The notes beneath the pieces are model-generated. The model did not search any database and had not been told where the DNA came from. It saw nothing but the letters and a program-made list of their open reading frames with translations. This document shows positions 1 to 8,200 of a DNA stretch of 8,441 nucleotides, one piece after another. The position numbers and the translations under genes are program-made. Each line of letters begins with the position of its first letter. The stretch's first letter is position 1. Source of the stretch: an uncultured Porphyromonadaceae bacterium (GTDB lineage: Bacteria > Bacteroidota > Bacteroidia > Bacteroidales > Muribaculaceae); assembly GCA_900546835.1 (NCBI GenBank), contig UREH01000103.1, positions 1-8,441 on the forward strand, read 5' to 3'.

Positions 1-1031
1 GCCAAAGGCTGACACTCCACGACCATCAGGCGCTCGCTGCTCGGCTGGAAGTAGGCGGCGTGCAGCTTAACGGCCGCTGCATGGCTGTGCCCGAAGGGTT
101 TACCGGGATAGTAAGCCGCGGGGCGCATTCACCCGCCGAGGCGGTGGAAGCCGCCAAGGCGGCCGACTACGTCCTGCTCAGCCCCGTGGCGCCGTCGATG
201 TCAAAGCCCGGCTACCAACCCGCCTACAGTTTCGACGAACTGGCCGCCGTGGCCTCGGAGAAAATATTTGCTCTCGGGGGCGTGACGCGCGAAATGCTGC
301 CGCGCATCGCAGGCACCGGATTCGGCGGCGCGGCGCTACTGACCGACGCATGGCGACGGCAAATCGCCCCGGAGCATTTTGCCCTGCAGCTTATCACGCA
401 CCCTACGGAGGCGCTTGATGTGGTGGAGGGTGCGCGCCTGGCCCTTGAAGGCGGCTGCCGCTGGATTCAGCTGCGCCACAAGGAGGCCGACACCGAAACG
501 CTTCTCGACGAAGGGAGCCGTATCGCGGCGCTCTGCCGCGACTATAGTGCCACATTCATTGTCGACGACCACGTGGAGCTTGTAGAAAAGCTCCACGCCG
601 ACGGCGTGCATCTGGGGCAGAACGATATGCCCGTGGCCGACGCACGGCGAATCCTCGGTCCGGCGAAAATCATCGGCGCAACGGCCAACACGTTCGGGAC
701 TCTCCTCGAAGCCGCCCGCGCCGGAGCCGACTATGCCGGGGTGGGTCCCTACCGCTTCACGTCGACCAAAAAGAACCTCGCTCCCACGCTCGGCCTCGAG
801 GGCTATGATAATATTATGGGAGAGTGCCGCAGAAACGGCATCCGCATCCCTGTGGTGGCCATCGGTGGAATCGGCCCGGCCGACATCCCCGCGATACTCC
901 GCACCGGAGTCAGCGGCGTGGCCATCAGTTCCACGATACTCGGCAGTCCGGACCCGGTGGCAACAACCCGCGAAATAATCAATCTGATAAACAATAACCT
1001 ACATAACCCCGAACAATGGAAAAACTTATAA
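1..1031 (+). CDS. thiE: Two-domain thiamine-phosphate synthase: TenI/ThiE-like N-domain fused to canonical ThiE (5' end outside window)
   Basis: The C-terminal domain joins HMP pyrophosphate to thiazole phosphate, giving thiamine phosphate in the cytoplasm. The frame is open from base 3 with no stop, and the residues before the GTG at position 60 ([17 protein letters not shown]) match a TenI/ThiE barrel, so that GTG is internal and the gene begins left of the window. Numbering from that GTG, residues 1-100 are the rest of a first TIM-barrel domain ([12 protein letters not shown] at 41-52, ALGGV at 71-75). A linker of about ten residues leads to a complete ThiE domain (about 108-312). It keeps QLRHK (137-141), the acidic pair D169/D170, HLGQND with D189 as probable Mg ligand, GPYRFTSTK (229-237) and the IGGI phosphate loop (268-271). 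Bacteroides generally encode the two domains as separate genes, so the fusion is notable. The C-terminal domain is secure; the role of the first domain is uncertain. Confidence 0.93.
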   Translation, partial: QRLTLHDHQALAARLEVGGVQLNGRCMAVPEGFTGIVSRGAHSPAEAVEAAKAADYVLLSPVAPSMSKPGYQPAYSFDELAAVASEKIFALGGVTREMLPRIAGTGFGGAALLTDAWRRQIAPEHFALQLITHPTEALDVVEGARLALEGGCRWIQLRHKEADTETLLDEGSRIAALCRDYSATFIVDDHVELVEKLHADGVHLGQNDMPVADARRILGPAKIIGATANTFGTLLEAARAGADYAGVGPYRFTSTKKNLAPTLGLEGYDNIMGECRRNGIRIPVVAIGGIGPADIPAILRTGVSGVAISSTILGSPDPVATTREIINLINNNLHNPEQWKNL

Positions 1032-1783
1032 TAGGAGGTAAGGAATTTACCTCGCGCCTGTTCGTAGGCACCGGAAAATTCCGCAGCAACGAGCTTATGG
1101 CCCGTGCCATCAAGGCCTCGGGTTCGCAGATGGTCACCGTGGCCATGAAGCGCATCGATATGGACAACCGCGAGGACGATATGCTGCGCCACGTGGTGGC
1201 CGAAGGCCTACAGCTGCTTCCCAATACCTCGGGCGTGCGCAACGCCGACGAGGCCGTGCTGGCCGCCCAGCTGGCCCGCGAGGCATTTGGCACCAACTTC
1301 ATAAAACTTGAAATCCACCCCGACCCGAAATATCTGCTTCCCGACCCCGTGGAGACACTGCTCGCCACTGAAAAGCTCGCCAAGATGGGTTTCGTGGTAC
1401 TCCCCTACATCCAGGCCGACCCAGTGCTCTGCAAGCGTCTCGAGGAGGTTGGTTCAGCCGCCGTGATGCCGCTTGCCGCCCCCATCGGCTCGAATAAGGG
1501 ACTGGTGACCCGCGACCTGCTGAAAATCATCATCGAGCAGAGCCGCGTGCCTGTGGTGGTCGACGCCGGGCTCGGCGCCCCCTCCCATGCTGCCGAAGCG
1601 ATGGAACTCGGCGCCGATGCCGTGCTGGTGAATACAGCGATCGCCGTAGCCGGCGACCCCGTGCGCATGGCCCGTGCATTTGCCGACGCCACCGTGGCCG
1701 GCCGTGAGGCTTTCGAGGCCGGACTCGGCGCCGTAGGCTCCTACGGCGAGGCCACATCTCCTCTCACTTCGTTTCTCGACTGA
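1016..1783 (+). CDS. thiG: Thiazole synthase ThiG
   Basis: ThiG condenses 1-deoxy-D-xylulose 5-phosphate, dehydroglycine and the sulfur of ThiS thiocarboxylate into thiazole phosphate, working as a TIM-barrel enzyme in the cytoplasm, often in complex with ThiH in species that use ThiH. The protein is 255 residues, the usual length. It opens with the typical [20 protein letters not shown]. Lys97 in FIKLEI sits where the family places the Schiff-base lysine. GSNKGL (158-163), [14 protein letters not shown] (182-195) and NTAIA (206-210) are the expected phosphate-binding and barrel motifs. The ATG at 1016 lies inside the end of the preceding gene in another frame, giving a 16-bp overlap and suggesting coupled translation. 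No Shine-Dalgarno sequence precedes it. The next gene, thiH, begins 31 bp downstream. Nothing is missing or broken. Confidence 0.97.
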   Translation: MEKLIIGGKEFTSRLFVGTGKFRSNELMARAIKASGSQMVTVAMKRIDMDNREDDMLRHVVAEGLQLLPNTSGVRNADEAVLAAQLAREAFGTNFIKLEIHPDPKYLLPDPVETLLATEKLAKMGFVVLPYIQADPVLCKRLEEVGSAAVMPLAAPIGSNKGLVTRDLLKIIIEQSRVPVVVDAGLGAPSHAAEAMELGADAVLVNTAIAVAGDPVRMARAFADATVAGREAFEAGLGAVGSYGEATSPLTSFLD

Positions 1784-1814
1784 TTCTCAGATAGATTTGA
1801 TATAAAAAGCATAA

Positions 1815-2927
1815 ATGTTTTCCGACTATTTAGCTAAACATTACGACTGGGATGAAACCACCGCCCGCATCCAGGCCATGACGGCTGCCGACGTGGAGCG
1901 TGCCTTGGCCAAGGAGCGCCTGAGCGACACCGATTTCATGGCGCTGATCTCGCCTGCAGCCTCACCGTATATCGAACAGATGGCGCGTCGCAGCCGCGCC
2001 ATAACCGAACAACGCTTCGGCAAGACGGTGTCGATTTTCATCCCGATGTACATAACCAATTCCTGCACAAACTCCTGTGTATACTGCGGTTTTAACCGCC
2101 ACAACAAGATTCCGCGCGTAATCCTCACACCCGAGCAGATCGAGGCCGAGTGCAAGGCCATCAAGGCCATGGGGCCGTTTGAGAATCTGCTTATCGTGAC
2201 CGGCGAGAATCCGCTCGCCGCCGGAACCGACTACATAGAGAAGGCGCTACAGGTGTGTCGCCCCTATTTCAGCAACCTCACCATCGAGGTGATGCCGCTT
2301 TCGGCCGAAGATTATGAGCGGCTTACGCATTCCGGCCTCAACGGGGTAATCTGCTTCCAGGAGACCTACAACCGAGCCCGCTACAAGTTGTATCATCCCG
2401 CCGGGATGAAGTCGAAGTTCGAATGGCGTTGCGACGGCTTCGACCGCATGGGGATGGCCGGCGTCCACAAAATCGGAATGGGAGTGCTCATCGGTCTGGA
2501 GGACTGGCGCACCGACGTAACCATGATGGCACGCCATCTGCTTTATCTGCGCAAAAACTACTGGAAGACAAAATATTCCGTAAACTTTCCGCGCATGCGG
2601 CCGTCGGAATCGGGCTTCCAGCCCAACGTCGTGATGTCCGACCGAGAGCTGGCACAGCTCACCTTCGCCTTCCGCATCTTCGATCCCGATGTTGACATCT
2701 CCTACTCCACCCGCGAAAACCACGCTTTCCGCAACAACATGGCTACGCTCGGCGTGACAACAATGAGCGCCGGGTCGAAGACCGACCCTGGAGGCTACGC
2801 CACATATCCCGACTCGCTCGAGCAGTTTGCCATCAGCGACCCGACGAGTCCGGCCGCCATAGCCGCCGACCTCCGCGCCCTCGGTCGCGAACCGGTATGG
2901 AAAGACTGGGACCGTATTTTCGACTGA
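1815..2927 (+). CDS. thiH: 2-iminoacetate synthase ThiH (radical SAM tyrosine lyase)
   Basis: ThiH cleaves L-tyrosine to dehydroglycine (2-iminoacetate) and p-cresol using S-adenosylmethionine and a [4Fe-4S] cluster, and supplies dehydroglycine to ThiG. The protein is 370 residues, normal for the family. The radical-SAM cluster motif CX3CX2C is complete: Cys84, Cys88 and Cys91 in NSCTNSCVYCGF. VTGENP (128-133) is the SAM-contacting segment of this family, and the C-terminal third carries the BATS-type region with SYSTRE (296-301) and SAGSKT (318-323). The start MFSDYLAKHYDWDETTARI matches the beginning of Bacteroidales ThiH proteins as I remember them, which supports the ATG at 1815. The enzyme is oxygen-sensitive, so its use instead of the oxidase ThiO fits an anaerobic host. 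It is closely related to biotin synthase-like enzymes and HydG, but the position between thiG and thiF settles the identity. Confidence 0.97.
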   Translation: MFSDYLAKHYDWDETTARIQAMTAADVERALAKERLSDTDFMALISPAASPYIEQMARRSRAITEQRFGKTVSIFIPMYITNSCTNSCVYCGFNRHNKIPRVILTPEQIEAECKAIKAMGPFENLLIVTGENPLAAGTDYIEKALQVCRPYFSNLTIEVMPLSAEDYERLTHSGLNGVICFQETYNRARYKLYHPAGMKSKFEWRCDGFDRMGMAGVHKIGMGVLIGLEDWRTDVTMMARHLLYLRKNYWKTKYSVNFPRMRPSESGFQPNVVMSDRELAQLTFAFRIFDPDVDISYSTRENHAFRNNMATLGVTTMSAGSKTDPGGYATYPDSLEQFAISDPTSPAAIAADLRALGREPVWKDWDRIFD

Positions 2928-2957
2928 GCCGCCATAACCTGTTAAACTCTTGATATT

Positions 2958-3680
2958 ATGACGTCGAGCCACGAAATATCGCCGAAAGGCCGCTATTCGC
3001 GTCAAACCATGCTCCCGGAGATAGGTCCGGCGGGGCAGGAGCGCCTCCGGGGCGCCCGCGTGCTCATTGTGGGGCTCGGCGGCCTGGGTGCGCCGGTGGC
3101 CACCTACCTTGCAGGAGCCGGTGTGGGGCATATCGCGCTCTGCGACCCCGACACCGTGAGCCTCAGCAATCTCCAGCGGCAGACACTCTATGCTGAGGCC
3201 GACCTCGGCAAGCCGAAGGCTGAATGCACCCTCCGGCGTCTCCGCGAGCTCAACAGCGAAATCGACTTCACGGCTGTTCCCGAGGGATTTACGTCTGAAA
3301 ACGCTGCTCGGCTTGTGGCGGACTGCGATATGGTGGTGGACTGCACCGACAATTTTACCACGCGCTTTCTGATCGACGATACCTGTGCGGAAGCCGGTCG
3401 CCCGTGGGTTTTTGGAGCGATAGGGGAATTCTGCGGCCAGGTGGGAGTGATGAATCAGCCGCCGCGTGCGCGCCGCCTCACCGACCTTTTCCCCGACCGG
3501 GAGGAACTGATGGGCCGCCCACAGCCAACCATGGGTGTGCTTGGCGCCGTGCCTGGCACGATAGGAGCCATTCAAGCCTGCGAGGCCATCAAGGTGATCA
3601 CCGGCTGCGGCGAGCCGCTGGCGGGGCGCCTCTTCTTCCTTGACCTGCTTTCGCTTCGCTCCGAAATTATTGATTTCTAA
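2958..3680 (+). CDS. thiF: ThiF/MoeB/HesA-type sulfur-carrier adenylyltransferase, probably ThiF
   Basis: This enzyme adenylates the C-terminal glycine of ThiS with ATP so that sulfur can be loaded as a thiocarboxylate. The protein is 240 residues. It has RYSRQ (12-16), the nucleotide-binding loop GLGGLG (39-44), the arginine-bearing NLQRQ (71-75), lysines 85 and 87, and DCTDN (128-132) containing the conserved catalytic aspartate, all in the E1-like order. Aligned by eye with E. coli ThiF, the cysteine that links to ThiS (C184) falls on Gln189, and the two CXXC zinc pairs are absent; the protein stops before the second pair. The fold and adenylation site look intact, but sulfur transfer must differ from the E. 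coli scheme. MoeB is the main alternative, since the families are hard to separate by sequence. Location between thiH and tenA favours ThiF, and there is no rhodanese domain. It begins 30 bp after thiH. Confidence 0.9.
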   Translation: MTSSHEISPKGRYSRQTMLPEIGPAGQERLRGARVLIVGLGGLGAPVATYLAGAGVGHIALCDPDTVSLSNLQRQTLYAEADLGKPKAECTLRRLRELNSEIDFTAVPEGFTSENAARLVADCDMVVDCTDNFTTRFLIDDTCAEAGRPWVFGAIGEFCGQVGVMNQPPRARRLTDLFPDREELMGRPQPTMGVLGAVPGTIGAIQACEAIKVITGCGEPLAGRLFFLDLLSLRSEIIDF

Positions 3681-3718
3681 AATTCCTTCTAAACCTCAAT
3701 ATTACAACAACTTTCCCA

Positions 3719-4369
3719 ATGTCAACCACTTCTGAACAATCCTGGAGCCAAGAGGCGTGGACCCGGTCGCTCCCCGTCTATGAGCGGATACTGCAACTGC
3801 CGTTCCTTCAGCGGCTTGCCGAGGGAACGCTCCCGCGCGCTTGCTTCAACCACTATATCGGCCAGGATGCTCTCTACCTCAACGAGTACTCGCGCGTGTT
3901 GGCCCACATCGCCTCGCGCGTGCCGTCGCCCGAACTGATGGACACCTTTCTGCGGTTCGCCCGCGACGGCGTGATGGTCGAAAAGAGCCTCCACGCCCTC
4001 TTTGTCGACGGTACGCCCGACCAAATGTCGGACACCTGCCTGCACTACACATCCCTGTTCAAAGCTCAGGCGCTTGAGGATGTCGCCGTGGAGTGTGCCG
4101 CCATACTACCGTGCTTCTGGATTTACCGCGAGGTGGGCCGCCATATCATCGCTGCCGCACGAATGGAAGGGAACCCGTATGCGGCCTGGATCAGAACCTA
4201 TGCCGACGAGGGGTTCGACGCCTCGACCAACCTCGCCATCGATATCTGCGACCGGCTTGCCGCCGAGGCTCCCGCCGAGACGCGCCGCCGCATGACGGAA
4301 GTTTTCTATCAGGCCTCGCGCATGGAGGAGGCATTCTGGCAGGCTCCCATGCAGTTCGCTGACCGCTAA
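3719..4369 (+). CDS. tenA: Aminopyrimidine aminohydrolase, class I TenA (thiaminase II family)
   Basis: TenA hydrolyses aminomethyl-aminopyrimidine, a breakdown product of thiamine, to HMP, so the pyrimidine can be reused. It is an all-helical cytoplasmic enzyme. The protein is 216 residues, close to the usual length of about 220-235. Residues expected for the class with an active-site cysteine are present: Asp50 and Tyr53 in GQDALYLNEY, Cys132 in LPCFWIYREVG, Tyr161, and Glu203 in MEEAFW, which aligns with the catalytic glutamate of B. subtilis TenA. The cysteine separates it from the cysteine-lacking TenA_E/TENA_C group. It lies 38 bp after thiF and 12 bp before thiD, the kinase that would take its product, which supports a salvage role. 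The ATG at 3719 follows an AT-rich leader and gives the typical N-terminus. HMP made by the enzyme could also come directly from damaged thiamine. Confidence 0.94.
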   Translation: MSTTSEQSWSQEAWTRSLPVYERILQLPFLQRLAEGTLPRACFNHYIGQDALYLNEYSRVLAHIASRVPSPELMDTFLRFARDGVMVEKSLHALFVDGTPDQMSDTCLHYTSLFKAQALEDVAVECAAILPCFWIYREVGRHIIAAARMEGNPYAAWIRTYADEGFDASTNLAIDICDRLAAEAPAETRRRMTEVFYQASRMEEAFWQAPMQFADR

Positions 4370-4381
4370 ACAATACCGATA

Positions 4382-5197
4382 ATGAAAAAGCATAAAATAG
4401 GATTGACAATCGCCGGCAGCGACCCCTCGGGGGGCGCCGGCCTGCAGGCCGACATCAAGACTTTCTCGGCGCTCGGGGTGTTCGCCACCTCGGCCGTCGT
4501 GGCCGTCGTAGATGAGAATACCGTTGGAGTCTACGGCGTACATCCCATCCCCGTGAAATTCGTGGAGGGGCAGATACGCTCCGTAATCGACGACCTCGGC
4601 GTTGACGCCGTGAAAATCGGCATGCTCCACAGTTCGGAGCTTATCCGCACAGTGCTCCATACGCTTCAGAGCTATCCCGTTGTGCGCAATATCGTGCTCG
4701 ACCCGGTAATGGTGGCCACTTCGGGCGACGCGCTTTTACAGCCCGAGGCCGTGTCCACACTGCGCGACGAGCTGATACCTTATTCGCGTGTAATAACGCC
4801 CAACCTCCCCGAAGCATCTTTGCTGCTGGGCGAGACGGTCGACCATCAGGACCAGTTGGAGGACGCTGCCCGTGAGCTTTCGCGGCTGACCGACTCCAAA
4901 GTGTCGGTAATGCTGAAAGCCGGGCATCTGACAGACAATGAATTGACCGATATATTCTACAACGCAGAGACGGGCCGCTCGATGCGCCTCACGTCGCCGC
5001 GCGTGCACACCGAAAACACCCACGGCACGGGCTGCACGCTCTCGTCGGCCATCGCCGCATATCTGGCAAAGGGCGCCGACCTCGACACGGCTGCCCAGCT
5101 CGGCAAGGAATACCTCGCCGGAGCCATCGCCGCCGGAGCGCAGTATGCCATAGGCCACGGCCACGGGCCGGCGCACCATTTCCATCCGTTTTATTGA
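4382..5197 (+). CDS. thiD: Hydroxymethylpyrimidine / phosphomethylpyrimidine kinase ThiD
   Basis: ThiD phosphorylates HMP to HMP phosphate and then to the pyrophosphate used by ThiE. The protein is 271 residues, standard for the ribokinase-superfamily ThiD. Visible motifs are AGSDPSGGAGLQADIKT (11-27) at the pyrimidine site, VVDENT (42-47), LDPVMVATSG (106-115), TPNLPEA (139-145), LKAGHL (178-183) and THGTGCTLSSAIAA (213-226), the anion-hole helix with the ThiD-type Cys218 in GTGC. The tail GHGHGPAHHFHPFY resembles the E. coli ThiD tail, so the C-terminus is complete. Glu45 stands where E. coli has Gln44 in VAQNT; this contacts the pyrimidine, and I believe Glu also occurs there in functional ThiD. 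A pyridoxal kinase activity is possible in this family but the context argues for thiamine. It is the last gene of the operon, 12 bp after tenA. Confidence 0.96.
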   Translation: MKKHKIGLTIAGSDPSGGAGLQADIKTFSALGVFATSAVVAVVDENTVGVYGVHPIPVKFVEGQIRSVIDDLGVDAVKIGMLHSSELIRTVLHTLQSYPVVRNIVLDPVMVATSGDALLQPEAVSTLRDELIPYSRVITPNLPEASLLLGETVDHQDQLEDAARELSRLTDSKVSVMLKAGHLTDNELTDIFYNAETGRSMRLTSPRVHTENTHGTGCTLSSAIAAYLAKGADLDTAAQLGKEYLAGAIAAGAQYAIGHGHGPAHHFHPFY

Positions 5198-5221
5198 TTT
5201 CCCGAAAGTCTGGGGCGGCTG

Positions 5222-8200
5222 TCAGCTAACCGGGAGGGCGTGAATCTCCTGGAGAATGTCGACAGCCGTCTCAACCGAGGGGACGTTTGCAATCGAGAAG
5301 CTGCGCTTGCCAGCCTTCTCGCGGATTTTCACGCGCAGCGGATTCTGCTGCAGGTAGGTGATCAGGCGCCCGAACATCGGGCTCTGATAGTAGGCCTTGT
5401 TCGATTCGTCGACAAAATAGAGGTACATAAGCCCCTGTTTGAGCGAGATTTTCTCGATACCGAGCTGACGGCCGAGGCGCCGCAGCCGCGGCACGCGGAT
5501 AAGTTCGGCAGTTTCGGGCGGAATCTTGCCGAAGCGGTCGATAAGGTTCGACTGGAACTCCATCAGATCCATCTCGCGGTCGATATTGTCGAGTTCGCGG
5601 TAGAGGGCGATGCGCTCGCTCTCCTGCGGCACGTAGTCGGCAGGGAGGAGCAGTTCCATATCGCTCTCGATGGCGCAGTCGGCCACGAATTCCTCCTCTT
5701 CGGGGCGCTCGGCCTTCAGCGTGTCGGAGAATTCCTCGGTGCGCAGTTCCGTTACGGCTTCCTTAAGAATTTTCTGGTAGGTCTCGTAGCCCAGGTCGGC
5801 TATGAAGCCGCTCTGCTCAGCGCCGAGCAGATTGCCTGCGCCGCGTATGTCGAGATCCTGCATGGCTATGTGGATGCCGCTGCCGAGGTCGCTGAAGCTC
5901 TCTATGGCCTGCAGGCGGCGGCGCGCCACGGGAGTGAGCGGAGTGCCGGGAGGCACCATCAGATAGCAGAACGCCTTGCGTGAGGAGCGGCCAACGCGTC
6001 CGCGCAGCTGATGCAGTTCGCTTAGGCCGAAGTTCTGGGCGTTGTTTACTATGATGGTGTTGACGTTGGGCATGTCGATGCCGCTCTCTACGATTGTGGT
6101 GGCCAGGAGCACGTCGTAGTCGTGGTTGGCGAAGTCGATTACGGCCTTCTCGAGCTGTTCGGGCGGGAGCTGGCCGTGTGCCACGAGCGTGCGTGCGTCG
6201 GGTACCACGCGCTTTACCATCTGCTCGAGCTGGTATAGACCCTCGATGCGGTTGTTGATTATGAATGTCTGACCGTTGCGGCTAAGCTCGAAGTTGAGCG
6301 CTTCGGCCAGGATGTCGTCGGTGAGGGTGTTGACTGAAGTCAGGATGGGGTAACGGTTTGGCGGCGGAGTGGTTATGGCCGAGAGGTCGCGCGCGCCCAT
6401 AAGCGAGAACTGGAGCGTTCGCGGAATCGGAGTCGCGCTCATGGTGAGCGTGTCGACGTTGACCTTCAGATGTTTGAGTTTCTCCTTTACGGCCACGCCG
6501 AATTTCTGCTCCTCGTCGATTACAAGCAGACCGAGGTCGTGGAACTTCACGTCCTTCCCCACGATGCGGTGGGTGCCGATTAGTATGTCGATCTTTCCTT
6601 CTGCGAGGTCGGCGAGAATCTGCTTCGCCTGCTTGCCGGTGCGTGCGCGCGAGAGATATTCCACCCTCACGGGGAAGTCGGCCAGACGGCTGCGGAAGGT
6701 GTTGAAATGCTGGTAGGCGAGCACCGTGGTGGGCACGAGCACGGCCACCTGCTTGCCGTCGGTGGCGGCCTTGAAGGCCGCACGCACAGCTATCTCGGTC
6801 TTGCCGAAACCCACATCGCCGCAGATCAGGCGGTCCATGGGGCGCGGGCTCTCCATATCCTGTTTCACGGCGTTGGTGGCCGTGGTCTGGTCGGGTGTGT
6901 CCTCGTAGATGAACGAGGCCTCCAGCTCGTGCTGCAGATATGAGTCGGGCGAGAAACTGAACCCTTTCTCCTCCTTGCGCGCCGCGTAGAGGCGGATAAG
7001 GTCTCGGGCGATATCCTTGAGCTTGCTTTTAGTCTTCTCTTTCAGGCGGTTCCATGCACCGGAACCGAGTTTGTTGACGGTCGGCTCAACCCCCTCTTTA
7101 CCGCGGTATTTGGCGAGTTTGTGGAGCGAGTGGATCGACACGAAGATGCAGTCGTTGTTTTTGTAGACGAGCTTGATCATCTCCTGGGTGGATCCGTTGA
7201 CCTGCGTACGCAGCAAACCGCCGAAACGGCCTACGCCGTGGTCTACGTGCACGATGAAGTCGCCCGGCTCAATCGACTGCAGCTCCTTGAGCGAGAGGGC
7301 GAGCTTACCCGAGCGGGCGCGCTCCCCCTTGAGGGTATATTTGTGGAAGCGGTCGAAAATCTGGTGGTCGGTGAAGAAGCAGGCGCGGACGGCATGGTCC
7401 ACAAACCCCTCGTGGAGGGTGGAGAGCACCGGTGTGAAGGGAATTTTATCGCCGCGCTCGGCGAATATGGCGCGCAGGCGCTCAATCTGTTTCTCGCTGT
7501 CGCTGAGTATGTAGAGTCTGTAGCCCTGTTCGAGCAGATGGGTGAACGAGGCCGAGATAAGGTCGAAATTTTTGTGGTAGAGGCCCTGGGGAGTGCAGCC
7601 GAAGTCGAGTGTGGCTGTGCCGCGCGCCGTGACGAGCTTTGCGACCGGAGCGGCGGTGGAGTTTTGTGGCTGGGGTTCGTCGGAAATCTCGGCGTCGGGT
7701 GCTTTCACGCCCGAGAAATGTATTTTCGAGAAAGTCTCCCATCGGGCGTGAAAGCGCCCGGGGTCTACGAGATTTTTCAGCGCGTTGGCGTCGCCTTCGT
7801 CGGCGAGCATCGAGGAAGTGCTGAAGGTTTCGCTGCATACGGCGTCGATGCGCCCGAGGGCGAATTGCTCGGAACGAACGCACAGCAGCGTGTCGGATGC
7901 CACGAAGTCGAGCAGGCTTTCTCCGGCGGAGTCGCTGTCGGTAGCCACGTTGGCCGTCACAGAGATGCTGTCGAGTTTGCGCTCGGAGAGCTGGGTCTCG
8001 ATGTTGAATGTGCGGATCGACTCGATTTCATCGCCGAAGAGGTCGACGCGGTATGGAAGTTCCGAAGAATAGCCGAATATGTCGATTATAGAGCCGCGGA
8101 TGGCGAAATGGCCCGGTTCGTAGACGTAGTCTACTTGGCCGAATCCGTTGTCGATAAGCCATTTGCGGGTGTCGTCGAGATTGATTCCCCCGCCTGCGGC

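Noticed and set aside
60..62. GTG at 60 as the start of the ThiE-like gene
   Set aside because: The same frame is open to the window edge and the upstream residues belong to the barrel, so this is an internal valine codon.
1033..1039. A perfect Shine-Dalgarno-like AGGAGGT just inside thiG
   Set aside because: No suitable start codon follows at the right spacing, and the bases encode the conserved Ile-Gly-Gly of the ThiG N-terminus.
2247..3575. A 442-codon open frame on the - strand, spanning thiH and thiF
   Set aside because: thiH and thiF are in the same reading frame and this frame is their register-matched antisense, open because of GC-rich codon choice. The protein shows no family features and crosses two well-supported genes.
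4511..4519. Glu instead of Gln in the ThiD pyrimidine-binding segment (DENT versus AQNT)
   Set aside because: The residue contacts HMP, but I believe Glu occurs naturally there in working ThiD proteins such as that of Salmonella; all other motifs are intact, so it is probably neutral variation.
5201..5234. Possible stem CCC...GGG as a bidirectional terminator between thiD and mfd
   Set aside because: Only three or four pairs can be formed, loops are unfavourable and there is no T-run on either side.
5240..5983. A 247-codon open frame on the + strand, opposite the end of mfd
   Set aside because: It lies wholly within conserved mfd coding sequence (TRG and C-terminal domains) and its translation looks like no protein family.
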